Source: an uncultured Clostridia bacterium (GTDB lineage: Bacteria > Bacillota > Clostridia > Oscillospirales > Acutalibacteraceae). From it: DNA of 64,000 nt. This document shows positions 42,817-50,644 of the stretch, one piece after another (position 1 is the stretch's first letter; each line of letters starts with the position of its first letter). Location: contig CANRAU010000009.1 of assembly GCA_947628665.1 (NCBI GenBank), positions 19,743 to 83,742 on the forward strand. The letters run 5' to 3'. The notes beneath the pieces are model-generated. The model did not search any database. It saw nothing but the letters and a program-made list of their open reading frames with translations, and was not told the DNA's origin. The position numbers and the translations under genes were made by a program.

Positions 42817-43080
42817 ATGGTCAAAGGGATCAATCGACAGGTGCTGGAAATACAGGAAACGGGGTCGCCATATTTTGATCGCGCGTTCTTTTTTGTAAAG
42901 CCGGAATTCGCCTTTACGGACGAAAAGCGACTGCGCAGGGCGGCGGAGGATGCGTTAAAGCACCCCGACCGTTTGCCGAAGACCCGTCGAAAGCGGATCA
43001 GGAGCGCCTGGCTTTGGGCGATCGGCTCGGGCGCGGCGGCGGGCGCGGGCGCGATCATCACGGCGCTTTGCGTGCATTAA
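42817..43080 (+). CDS. Small protein with C-terminal membrane helix, unknown function
   Basis: 87 residues with AGCGGAGG upstream of the ATG. Start MVKGINRQVLEIQETGSPYF, then KPEFAFTDEKRLRRAAEDAL, a basic stretch (KTRRKRIRSAWLW) and a Gly/Ala-rich hydrophobic end (AIGSGAAAGAGAIITALC). It looks like a tail-anchored cytosolic protein. I recall similar unnamed proteins in Clostridia but cannot give a function. It is isolated, divergent from the Nudix gene and followed by repeats. Confidence 0.75.
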   Translation: MVKGINRQVLEIQETGSPYFDRAFFFVKPEFAFTDEKRLRRAAEDALKHPDRLPKTRRKRIRSAWLWAIGSGAAAGAGAIITALCVH

Positions 43081-43136
43081 ATCTTATACGGCGTACAACG
43101 GATTTCAACATCCGCCGTGCGCCGATTTTTTCTGTC

Positions 43137-43409
43137 ACTTTCTGAAAGCCAAAACATAAGTTTTCGCCCGCCTTTTTCAAAAGGCGGTGAGGTGTCGGAG
43201 CGAAGCTCTGACTCGCCCCTCGCAAGGGGCGAAACACCCAAAGCGTCAGCAAAGCGCAGGAAGGGAAGAAAAACGTCCCAGTGGGACGTTTTTCGCGGGA
43301 ATTCTCGCCTGCCGGCTCGGTCGGTGCTTTTGCGGCGATGCCGCAAAGGTCGCCACTGGCGACCCGCACCCCTGCAAGGGGTTTCCCGATACGCCGCGTA
43401 GCGGCGTAT
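43137..43409 (-). repeat. Dispersed hairpin-mosaic repeat, copy C (inverted orientation)
   Basis: The modules appear in reverse order relative to copy A: CCGCCTTTTT tail, CGCCCCTCGCAAGGGGCG, the central palindrome ACGTCCCAGTGGGACGT (43271-43291), the reverse linker, TTTGCGGC/GCCGCAAA, GGTCGCCACTGGCGACC, and ATACGCCGC/GCGGCGTAT. The central stem and outer stem differ from copy A in sequence but remain perfectly paired. Confidence 0.85.
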
Positions 43410-43820
43410 TGTGAAAAACACTACAGAAAAAAACCTCCCGTATGGGAGATTCCAGCGTGTAGAAAAAGTATGTGCCACTCGGCAATATGCACAAAAGGAA
43501 TAAGATTATGGGGAACCCCCGGCGAGGGTTCCCCACCGAAAAACAGTCCACTGGACTGTTTTTCGCCCCTCCTGCGCTTTTTGGGGACAAAATTTCGCAG
43601 CCTGCGGGCTACGATGGGGGCGCCGCCCCTCAACCCCGCCGCCTTTTGAAAAAGGCGGGCGAAAACTTTTGGTTTGACTTTTGGCTAGTGAGAGGGAAAA
43701 GTCAGAGAAAAACTTTTCTTTCCTTTGTGCGTACTGGCGCGAGGAGCTTCGTGCATATAGCGCGCGGCGGATTGTAAAAAACACTACAAAAAAACCTCCC
43801 GTATGGGAGGTTTTTTCGTA
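43410..43820 (+). repeat. Dispersed hairpin-mosaic repeat, copy D, bracketed by a duplicated hairpin
   Basis: Contains the edge module GTAGAAAAAGTATGTGCC, GGGAACCCCCGGCGAGGGTTCCC, ACAGTCCACTGGACTGT (43541-43561), CGCAGCCTGCGGGCTACG and the CTTTTGAAAAAGGCGG tail. About 40 bp including AAAAACACTACA and the hairpin CCTCCCGTATGGGAG occur on both sides (about 43410-43450 and 43770-43810), like a target duplication. It is head-to-head with copy C. Confidence 0.8.
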
Positions 43821-43836
43821 TAGAACCAAAGGCAAA

Positions 43837-43864
43837 CGCCCGCAGAACGTGCGTTCTGCGGGCG
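43837..43864 (-). terminator. Terminator of the IPVTG surface-protein gene
   Basis: A long near-perfect palindrome with arms CGCCCGCAGAACG/CGTTCTGCGGGCG is followed on the minus strand by TTTGCCTTTGG. It lies about 100 bp after the stop codon. Confidence 0.75.
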
Positions 43865-43888
43865 CGTATAATTGGAGAGAATTCAGTC

Positions 43889-43946
43889 ACTTAGCTTAAG
43901 AGTCATTTTCTACTCTTGGCTTAAGAGTGTTTTCCTCACAGTTTAA
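43889..43946. repeat. Three short TTAAGAGT direct repeats
   Basis: CTTAAGAGTCATT, CTTAAGAGTGTTT and TTTAAGAGTGTTA are spaced about 29 and 25 bp between the surface-protein stop codon and its terminator. A regulatory or processing role is unknown. Confidence 0.55.
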
Positions 43947-43963
43947 GAGTGTTACCTCTCGAC

Positions 43964-45940
43964 TTATTCGTCGCGATCCTTCTTGGAACGGACAGCCATG
44001 GTGACAAACGCCGCAGCTGCCAGCAGGGAGATCGCGGAGAAACCGGTCACCGCAGCACCGGTTACGGGGATCTGCGGGAGAGTCTTATCCGGCTGCGACG
44101 GATTGGAAGGAGCCGCAGCATCTTTGGTCTCCGTTGCGCCGCAAACCGAGCAGGTTCTTACCTGTTTGCCGTTTTCTTCTTTCCACTCGCCATACTGATG
44201 GCCGGCAGCCTTCACGGTCGGGTCAAAAGCGTTGTTCGCAGCCGCGTCAGCTTCCGATTTGAAAGCAAGACCGCAGTCGTCGCAACGATAATACTCCACG
44301 TTGCCGTTTTCGGTGCAGGTTGCAGCCTTCGCTTCAACCTTGGTAAGCGACTGGTGACCCGTCGCGGGAGCAACAACAGACGTCAAAGCTGTTTCCTTAG
44401 CGGCATATATATCATCCGTAGCGAAATCCAGTCCGCAATAGGGGCAATGATAATAGGCAACCGTGCCGTCCGCCGTGCAGGTGGGCGCTTTCGCGGCAAC
44501 AGCCTCAAGATGACGGTGATGATGGACTTCGTCCATTTCCGCAACCAAACTGAGCAGGTGATCGGCAAGCGGCTCTCTGTCGGTTTCCAGAGCCGTCAAG
44601 ATCTCATTCTTGACATCCTCCGGCAACTGCATTTTGAGCGCATTCTCCAAAATGCCGGTCTGAATCGCCATTTTGATCAAGGTGTTGGTCTCTCTGTAGC
44701 AAATGAGGTTATCATAGAGATAATCATAGACGATCTTGACAACATCCGCCGTGGATTCCGCCTCAGCAACGCGGTCAAGCTGCATATGTCTGAATTTAAG
44801 ACTTACAATCGCCGTCATGGGCATAATCTGAGATTCTGTGGAGATGCCCAAAAGGCCCTTCGGGGCTTTGCCGTCGCCTTCCTCGCGATCCACAAACGTA
44901 ATGTCCAAGGGGGAATTATCGCCTAACAAAGTACCAATCAGGAAATTGACCAAGCCTTCGATGTCCAGTCTCTGCGGGTCGGTTTCATTTTCGGCTTCAC
45001 CGATAGTGGGAAGACCATTGATTACATCGGAGACACTCTGTAAGGTCTCTCCTATGTCGGGAAGATATGTCGGAAGGTCTTTTGCCATCTTCTGCACGGC
45101 AGACCCAATAAGCGCAATGCCCTGGTACACTTTCGCGCCGCTGTCTTTTTTCACTACGTTCTGAATCATACCCACAACGTTGTTGGAAAGATCCGGGAAC
45201 AGAGCGTTCACAACATTCTTGGTCATGTCAACAGCGAGCTGTTTCTGTTCAGCAGTTCCAAGCACGTCGCACTCTTTCGCTTTATGCCCTTGCTGGTCAA
45301 CGCCGAGACCTTCGCACAGCGCATCAAAGCCGTTCTGAATGTCAGCAAGCGGATGCTTCAGGACGAGCATATCCAACATCATAAAGATTCTCAAGTCAGA
45401 TTCAAAAACTGTGTCTACGAAGTTAAGCATTTCATTCCGGAACTCTTCCATAGAATTCACTTCAATGGGATGTTCCTTGAAGAATTTGGTGAAAGTGCCT
45501 TCTTCGGTAACATTGCCTTCGTCGTCTTTCACATCCGCGTCGATCTTAGTGCCGTCTTTCGTATACTTCGCCAAATCGGCAAAGCGCTCTTTGTTCAACT
45601 CGGTTGTTTCCGCGTATTTATCTGGGGCAGTCATGCTTGCCGTGCCTTTGGTGTAAAACTCAACCGTGTCGGCTCCGCCTACACCATACGGCGACCCAAA
45701 GACCGGCAAGGTCAAGCCCGGCAGCAGCTTGTAAAGGCTCTCAATCACGGAACCATTCAAGAGCTTCGCGCTTAAAACCGTGTTCACGTCGTCAAGCAAA
45801 AGCTCGACGTCTTCTTCGGTTACTTCATCGCTGTATGTGGGTTTGTAGGGGGCGGCCGCCGACGCCATGGTCGCGGCGAACATGGAAATGACCATGACAA
45901 ACGCCAACAGTACACTCAGAAGCTTTGTACTTTTTTTCAT
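43964..45940 (-). CDS. Wall-anchored surface protein with zinc-ribbon-like repeats and IPVTG sorting signal
   Basis: 658 residues from the ATG at 45940 (AAAGGAGAG upstream; the ORF-track start is an extension). Signal peptide MKKSTKLLSVLLAFVMVISM...ASAA. A helical domain of about 470 residues follows (EEDVELLLDDVNTVLSAKLL, HPLADIQNGFDALCEGLGVD). Then come three repeats of the type CTADGTVAYYHCPYCGLDF, CTENGNVEYYRCDDCGLAF and RTCSVCGATE. The C-terminus is LPQIPVTG, a hydrophobic helix and RSKKDRDE, a cell-wall sorting signal with IPVTG or an unusual LPQIP. Sortases are encoded 5 kb away. The gene has its own promoter and terminator. The helical domain is not recognised. Confidence 0.85.
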   Translation of the reverse strand: MKKSTKLLSVLLAFVMVISMFAATMASAAAPYKPTYSDEVTEEDVELLLDDVNTVLSAKLLNGSVIESLYKLLPGLTLPVFGSPYGVGGADTVEFYTKGTASMTAPDKYAETTELNKERFADLAKYTKDGTKIDADVKDDEGNVTEEGTFTKFFKEHPIEVNSMEEFRNEMLNFVDTVFESDLRIFMMLDMLVLKHPLADIQNGFDALCEGLGVDQQGHKAKECDVLGTAEQKQLAVDMTKNVVNALFPDLSNNVVGMIQNVVKKDSGAKVYQGIALIGSAVQKMAKDLPTYLPDIGETLQSVSDVINGLPTIGEAENETDPQRLDIEGLVNFLIGTLLGDNSPLDITFVDREEGDGKAPKGLLGISTESQIMPMTAIVSLKFRHMQLDRVAEAESTADVVKIVYDYLYDNLICYRETNTLIKMAIQTGILENALKMQLPEDVKNEILTALETDREPLADHLLSLVAEMDEVHHHRHLEAVAAKAPTCTADGTVAYYHCPYCGLDFATDDIYAAKETALTSVVAPATGHQSLTKVEAKAATCTENGNVEYYRCDDCGLAFKSEADAAANNAFDPTVKAAGHQYGEWKEENGKQVRTCSVCGATETKDAAAPSNPSQPDKTLPQIPVTGAAVTGFSAISLLAAAAFVTMAVRSKKDRDE

Positions 45941-46062
45941 GTGTGACTCTCCTTTTACACAAATTTGATTTATAAATTCACCGCGCTGCGGCGCGGCAGA
46001 TTTACCGAACGTTACCCGCACAGACCGTTTATGTTAAAAATCTGTCAATTCGACACGTTTAT

Positions 46063-46091
46063 ATTGTAGCATCGGCACAGAGGATTGTCAA
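46063..46091 (-). promoter_or_regulatory. Promoter of the IPVTG surface-protein gene
   Basis: On the minus strand TTGACA (46086-46091) and TACAAT (46063-46068) are separated by 17 bp. The leader is about 115 nt. Confidence 0.82.
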
Positions 46092-46163
46092 CAAAAAATA
46101 TGAAAAAAATATGAACTTTTTCAGGAAATGTTTACACGATCTCCCGTTCCGATTCCCATCGTA

Positions 46164-46490
46164 GGGAGCAACTTGTTTTACCCGACTTTCTGCGAAAAAA
46201 TCTACTCAATAAAAGTAGGAATTTTTTGCCAAATGCGGCGTGCTTCGCCGCATCGGGAAACCCCTTGTCAGAGGGAGCAACTTGTTTTACCCGACTTTCT
46301 GCGAAAAAATCTACTCAATAAAAGCAGGAATTTTTTGCCAAATGCGCCGCTGCGCGGCACATCGGGAAACCCCTTGTCAGAAGGAGCAACTTGTTTTACC
46401 CGACTTTCTGCGAAAAAATCTACTCAATAAAAGCAGGAATTTTTTGCCAAATGCGCCGCTGTGCGGCACATCGGGAAACCCCTTGATAGG
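46164..46490 (+). repeat. Three tandem 109-bp repeats forming the edge of mosaic copy E
   Basis: Three units of 109 bp, each with GGAGCAACTTGTTTTACCCG, AAAAAATCTACTCAATAAAA, GGAATTTTTTGCCAAATGCG and a hairpin. The hairpin is ATGCGGCG/CGCCGCAT in unit 1 and GCGCCGC/GCGGCAC in units 2-3. Each ends ATCGGGAAACCCCTTG. The ATCTACTC...GCCAAATGCGG order matches the edge of copy A at 1.05 kb. Confidence 0.9.
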
Positions 46491-46640
46491 GTTTCCCACG
46501 CCAAAACAGTCCACCGGACTGTTTTGCCTCCCTTCCTGATCTCGCTGACGCTCTAAGTATTTCGCCCCTTGCGAGGGGCGAGGAGGGCTCTGCCCTCCAC
46601 CCGCCGCCTTTTGAAAAAGGCGGGCGAAAACTTTACTGTC
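46491..46640 (+). repeat. Dispersed hairpin-mosaic repeat, copy E (core)
   Basis: After the tandem units come GGGTTTCCC, the central palindrome ACAGTCCACCGGACTGT (46505-46523), CTCCCTTCCTGATCTCGCTG (shared with copy A), CGCCCCTTGCGAGGGGCG and the tail CCGCCTTTTGAAAAAGGCGG. The GGTCGCC and TTTGCGGC hairpins and the linker are absent, so this copy lacks the middle modules. It ends about 75 bp before the lipoprotein stop codon. Confidence 0.85.
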
Positions 46641-46714
46641 GCTTTTGCCGGTGTGTGGGAAAAGGCGGCCAAAAACTTGCTATCGACAGACTGACGACCC
46701 GTATCCGCGTTCTG

Positions 46715-47623
46715 TCAGCTTTCTATTGTATAAGCGTTCAGCCACGTTTCCATCACTTTTTGAAACGCTTCCCCTTTCAACGCTTTCAGACAATCTATGC
46801 GGTAAGACGCAAATAAATTGCGTTCCTCGTCCGCGATATTCTCCCGCTGTACCGCAAAAATGGATTCCCCCGCTTCCACCACACCGGCTTTCCCGATCTC
46901 AATCGCCGAAACCTTCTCGAAAAAGCCCGACGGGTAATTGGTGTTCGTCCGCGACAGCACGACCGTCTCCGTATCGACGCTCGTATTCTCCATTTTCCCC
47001 GCCTGCGATTCCACAGACGCGCCGTTGTTCAGCTCCACCGCCGCCTTTTCAAAAGCCGAACGCAACGTCGCTTTTTCCACGTCCGAAAGCGGGACGGTGT
47101 TGCCGTTGTTGTCCGCCGTGGTCAAATAGCCCGTGACGGCCATAAACGCCACATAATTTTCATTGAAATACGCTTTGAGCGTTTCTTCCGCTACGGGCTC
47201 GTCCCCATCCGGCGCATAATAATCCGCCATCAGGGCGTCCCTGTACGCCTTTTGCGCTTCAACCTTATATATATCCTGCTTGCTGACGCCGACGGATGTA
47301 TAGTATGTGCCGAAAAGTCGCCAAAGCGCATTCACATTTTGCGAGATCGCCGATTTTTCGGCGGTGGTCAGCGTAAGCCCACGATCCGCAAAAATCGAAT
47401 TGACCGCAACGTATTCCCGAACGCTTTCCCTGACCGCCTGTTCCGTTTCCTCTTCCGCCGCATCGGGCGAAGCCCTGCGCGCCTCTTCCCTGAAATACAA
47501 AACCACGCCCGCATCGACCCGCGTGCCGTTCACCCGAAGCTCCGATCGCCCCGAACAGGCGGACAAAAAGAGCAGGCAAAGACACAAGAGAGCCGCGATC
47601 CCCGCGCTAAAGCCTCGTTTCAT
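46715..47623 (-). CDS. Lipoprotein resembling foldase (SurA/PrsA-like) without a clear PPIase domain
   Basis: 302 residues with a lipoprotein signal peptide, MKRGFSAGIAALLCLCLLF ending LSAC (lipobox; Cys near residue 22). VNGTRVDAGVVLYFREEARR and the helical region GLTLTTAEKSAISQNVNAL, EAQKAYRDALMADYY, LKAYFNENYVAFMAVTGYL follow the SurA/PrsA N-domain pattern. The C-terminal part (SGFFEKVSAIEIGKAGVVEA, ESIFAVQREN) echoes a parvulin end, but the usual catalytic motifs are not evident. It probably acts at the outer face of the membrane in folding exported proteins (inference). It is 16 bp downstream of degV. Confidence 0.7.
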   Translation of the reverse strand: MKRGFSAGIAALLCLCLLFLSACSGRSELRVNGTRVDAGVVLYFREEARRASPDAAEEETEQAVRESVREYVAVNSIFADRGLTLTTAEKSAISQNVNALWRLFGTYYTSVGVSKQDIYKVEAQKAYRDALMADYYAPDGDEPVAEETLKAYFNENYVAFMAVTGYLTTADNNGNTVPLSDVEKATLRSAFEKAAVELNNGASVESQAGKMENTSVDTETVVLSRTNTNYPSGFFEKVSAIEIGKAGVVEAGESIFAVQRENIADEERNLFASYRIDCLKALKGEAFQKVMETWLNAYTIES

Positions 47624-47639
47624 TTGCCTGTTCCCCCAT

Positions 47640-48491
47640 TCATTTTAACATGAATTCCAACGTAAAGGTCTTTTCGCCGCAGTGCGCGGTAATGGTACAG
47701 CCCACCGTCGAAACAAAATATTCTTTAAACCGAACCGTTTTGTGAATTTCCTTTTGCAGCGCTTTGAGCTGCGCGTCGCTCACACCCGCAGTATGGGACA
47801 AAAACGCCCGATCCGTATCGATCCGCCCCCGGTACTGTTCAAGCAGATCGCGCACATACTGCATTTGACAGTTTTCGATCTTGCCCCGATATTTCTTGCC
47901 GACGACCAGCGCGCCGTCGCGCATGACAATAGACGGTTTGATGCCCAACACATTCGCCCCGAGCGCGGTTAGCCCCGAACAGCGGCCGCCCTTGTGCAAA
48001 AATTCCAGCTTATCCAGCACAAACGTGGTGACGACCTTTTCGCGCTTGTATTCCAGCTCGTGCGCAATGGTCTGCGCGTCCGCCCCCGTGGCCGCGAGTT
48101 CCGCGGCCTTGATGCACAGCAGGGTGATGCCCGTGGTCAGGCTTTTGGAATCCACCACATAGACATTGTCGAACCCCTGCGCCGCGATCACCGCGTCCTG
48201 ATGCGTCGCCGAAAGCTTGGACGTAAAGCTGATATGCACGACCGAACTGCCGTCTGCGGTAAGCGTTCGGAAAAAATCCTCGTATTCCGCCACGGAGACC
48301 GCCGAGGTCTTTGCAAGCATCCCCGTTTCGCGGTAAAATCGAAACAAATCGTCGGGCGTGACATTGACGCCGTCCTCAAAGCAGTCGTCCCCCATGAGGA
48401 TATGCAATGGGATGACCCGAATGTCGTATTTCTCGCGTATTTCGGGAGGAACGTCCGCAGGGCTGTCAGTCGAAATGATGATCTTGTTCAC
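47640..48491 (-). CDS. DegV family fatty-acid-binding protein
   Basis: About 283 residues from the GTG at 48491, preceded by GGGAGGC; the longer ORF-track start is not supported. Motifs: IISTDSPADVPPEIREKYDI, MLAKTSAVSVAEYEDFF, VVHISFTSKLSATHQDAV, YVVDSKSLTTGITLL, VLDKLEFLHKGGRCSG and LGIKPSIVMRDGALV. DegV/FakB proteins bind fatty acids for phosphorylation by FakA; no fakA is in this window. The start overlaps the upstream membrane-protein gene by 26 bp. Confidence 0.93.
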   Translation of the reverse strand: MNKIIISTDSPADVPPEIREKYDIRVIPLHILMGDDCFEDGVNVTPDDLFRFYRETGMLAKTSAVSVAEYEDFFRTLTADGSSVVHISFTSKLSATHQDAVIAAQGFDNVYVVDSKSLTTGITLLCIKAAELAATGADAQTIAHELEYKREKVVTTFVLDKLEFLHKGGRCSGLTALGANVLGIKPSIVMRDGALVVGKKYRGKIENCQMQYVRDLLEQYRGRIDTDRAFLSHTAGVSDAQLKALQKEIHKTVRFKEYFVSTVGCTITAHCGEKTFTLEFMLK

Positions 48492-49194
48492 GCAAATATG
48501 CCTCCCAAACCTGTTCTTTTTTGGCCGCTTCCCGCTTTTCGCGTTCGATCTGCTCGCGCACGGCACGTCTGTTTTTCCCGATGCGTCCGTTCCTGTAAAA
48601 TGCGACCAGGAACATCCCCGCAAGCGCGCCCGCCGCCGTTACGATGAAATCGACCATGGTATCGACAAGCCCCGCGTCCGTTGCGGGCTTGGAGCATTGC
48701 AATTCCATGCCGTACAGGCGATCCATGGTGAATTCATAAATCTCCCACCCGACGGAGATGCCGAGCGCGAAGCACAGCGAAAACAGCGACGCCAGTGCGG
48801 GCGAGAGCCGCGCGTAACGCCCCTGTATGATCTGCGCGAAGGAATACCCGCCCCACGCGGCGATAAATCCCGCGCAAAAGTGCGTGACCAAATCGAAATC
48901 GTGAAAGTCCGTGCGGTTATTCAGCGTACTGCCGACGACGACGCCGATAAAAATAAACACATTGAGCATCGTCCCCAAAAGATAATCGACGCGCGTGATA
49001 AAGGAATTGCCGCCGAACACCTGAAAGAAATCCCACAAATGCGTAAACAGGATCGCAAAGACCGCTTCCAAAAATTCGACCGTCGAGCCGTGAAACAGCC
49101 CGTAAAGCCCCCAAAGCATGATCCCGACACGCAGGAAAAGCCACAGAATACGGTGACTTTTCGGCAGATATTCGGGGAAAGTATGATCTGTCAT
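48466..49194 (-). CDS. DUF2238-like (YjdF-type) multi-pass membrane protein
   Basis: 242 residues with about six helices. Family-like motifs are FLEAVFAILFTHLWDFFQVF, RVDYLLGTMLNVFIFIG, DLVTHFCAGFIAAWGGYSFA, ALGISVGWEIYEFTMDRLYG and the strongly conserved DTMVDFIVTAAGALAGM. The C-terminus is charged and cytosolic. The function of the family is unknown. It overlaps degV by 26 bp, so the two are translationally coupled; the lipoprotein gene follows. Confidence 0.75.
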   Translation of the reverse strand: MTDHTFPEYLPKSHRILWLFLRVGIMLWGLYGLFHGSTVEFLEAVFAILFTHLWDFFQVFGGNSFITRVDYLLGTMLNVFIFIGVVVGSTLNNRTDFHDFDLVTHFCAGFIAAWGGYSFAQIIQGRYARLSPALASLFSLCFALGISVGWEIYEFTMDRLYGMELQCSKPATDAGLVDTMVDFIVTAAGALAGMFLVAFYRNGRIGKNRRAVREQIEREKREAAKKEQVWEAYLREQDHHFD

Positions 49195-49307
49195 AGCTTA
49201 AAATCCTTTTTCCAAGTCGGGTGCGCGCAATCGTGCGCGTTTTTCTCTAAAAATATATTCTATCATCATTCGGGCGGCTTTGCAATGCGGCTTTGCGTTT
49301 TCGGATG

Positions 49308-49817
49308 CTATTTTAAATATTTTTTCAAACCCGTCTTTTCGACGGCAAGCATCAGCGGAACGCCGCCCGCAAAGCAGACGACCGCTTCTCCGAACGCGAC
49401 CCACAGCGCGTTGATCGGGTAGACGGAGAGAAAGCTCTCCGGCAAAAAGGCGGCGACCTCCGCCCCGACGATCAGCCCGTTGAACAGCACGGGAAAGCAC
49501 GCGGACAACAGCGGCAGGCCCTTTACGCGGATATTGCGCGTAAGGTACGAACAAGCCGCCGCACACAAAGTCGCCAGCGTCCCGCAAAGAATATCGACCA
49601 TGCCGTAAGGACTGCCGAGATTGCCGAGAAAGCAACCGACGGTAAGACCCGGAATGGCGGCGGGGGTGAACGCCGCGAGGACGGTCAACGCTTCGGAAAA
49701 GCGGAACTGCACCGCGCCATAGGCGAGGTTGACTGCGCTTGCGGCATAGGTCAGCGCGGCATACAACGCCGCAATGGCCGCGCCCTGTACGAGACGGATG
49801 GTTTTGCTCTGATTCAT
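49308..49817 (-). CDS. queT: QueT-type queuosine precursor ECF transporter S component
   Basis: 169 residues, six helices. QGAAIAALYAALTYAAS, GAVQFRFSEALTVLAAFTPA, AIPGLTVGCFLGNLGSPYG, DILCGTLATLCAA and PVLFNGLIVGAEVAAFL are typical of QueT, the substrate-binding membrane subunit that imports queuosine precursors with a shared ECF energising module (not in this window). The AAGGAGC site follows a leader with a good promoter, probably a preQ1 riboswitch. Confidence 0.92.
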   Translation of the reverse strand: MNQSKTIRLVQGAAIAALYAALTYAASAVNLAYGAVQFRFSEALTVLAAFTPAAIPGLTVGCFLGNLGSPYGMVDILCGTLATLCAAACSYLTRNIRVKGLPLLSACFPVLFNGLIVGAEVAAFLPESFLSVYPINALWVAFGEAVVCFAGGVPLMLAVEKTGLKKYLK

Positions 49818-49962
49818 TTTTCTTGCTCCTTAGTTTTGTTTGGCGTAGGGCAATATGAGCGAAGTACTATAGTTTTGGGGGCGCAAAGCACTCGTATCGT
49901 ACTGCCTGTTCCGCCGGTCGGGATGGTTTCGAACCGACCGCCCCGAAGCATATTTTCGGGAC
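49818..49962 (-). ncRNA. Structured queT leader, candidate preQ1 class III riboswitch
   Basis: The leader is about 145 nt long. It holds CCGAAAATATGCTTCGG and CGGTCGG...CCCGACCGG hairpins, a CCCCCAAAACTATAGTAC segment and, at the 3' end, CAAACAAAACTAAGGAGC. There GAGC can pair with GCTC upstream and mask the ribosome binding site. Gene context (queT), length and taxonomic setting match preQ1-III, and class I or II consensus cores are not seen. The class assignment is inference. Confidence 0.5.
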
Positions 49963-49968
49963 TGTGAC

Positions 49969-49997
49969 ATAGTATAATAAAGTTTGGGATTTGTCAA
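49969..49997 (-). promoter_or_regulatory. Promoter of queT
   Basis: On the minus strand TTGACA (49992-49997) and TACTAT (49969-49974) are separated by 17 bp. Confidence 0.8.
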
Positions 49998-50127
49998 GGG
50001 TCACGGCGATTTGCACAGCCGCGCGCAGGCTTTTTAAAAACCGACGGTTTCCCCGCGCTTTGGCGCGGACGAAAAAGCGCGCGAACCGCCCCTTTTGCGG
50101 GCTTGGGTTCTCCCTCCCCCGAAGCCA

Positions 50128-50515
50128 TTGAAAAACAGCCGCATTTCTGCGGCTGTTTTGCTTGTAGAAAAAGTATGTGCCATTTGGCAATATGCACAAA
50201 AGGAATAAGATTATGGGGAACCCCCCGGCGAGGGGTGCGGGTCGCCGGGGGCGACCTTTGCGTCAACGACGCAAAAGCACCGACCGAGCCGGCAGGCGAG
50301 AATGCGGGTGTCCGGTGGACACCTCTGCCGAAGGCAGAAGCACCGACCGAGCCGACAGGCGAGAATCCCCACCGAAAAACAGTCCACTGGACTGTTTTTC
50401 GCCCCTCCTGCGCTCTTTTGGGACAAAAATTTCGCAGCCTGCGGGCTGCGATGAGGGCGCTGCCCCTCAACCCCGCCGCCTTTTGAAAAAGGCGGGCGAA
50501 AACTTTTCGTTATTT
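50128..50515 (+). repeat. Dispersed hairpin-mosaic repeat, copy F
   Basis: Starts at a hairpin CAGCCGCATTTCTGCGGCTG (50136-50155). Then follow GTAGAAAAAGTATGTGCC, GGTCGCCGGGGGCGACC, TTTGCGTC/GACGCAAA, the linker, a second module pair GGTGTCCGGTGGACACC plus TCTGCCGAAGGCAGA, the linker again, ACAGTCCACTGGACTGT, CGCAGCCTGCGGGCTGCG and the tail. The GTC/GAC exchange in the TTTGCG stem relative to copies A and C is compensatory. The internal module-plus-linker unit is duplicated only here. Confidence 0.88.
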
Positions 50516-50548
50516 TGCTATCGCAACACAGTTTATCGACAGACTGAG

Positions 50549-50568
50549 CAGCCGCATTTCTGCGGCTG
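50549..50568. terminator. Terminator-like hairpin downstream of the pilus operon
   Basis: CAGCCGCATTTCTGCGGCTG lies 77 bp after the last sortase gene and is an exact duplicate of the hairpin at 50136-50155 on the far side of repeat copy F. The T-rich run follows on the plus strand, so minus-strand termination is uncertain. Confidence 0.5.
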
Positions 50569-50644
50569 CTTTACTTTCTTGTTTTCTGTTTTTCCTTTTT
50601 CGCTTTGCCGAAAGACCTGTCGGCGACGAGCGTTTTTGGACGCG

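Noticed and set aside
46164-46490. CRISPR array
   Set aside because: The units are 109 bp and nearly identical throughout, without unique spacers, and no cas genes are present.
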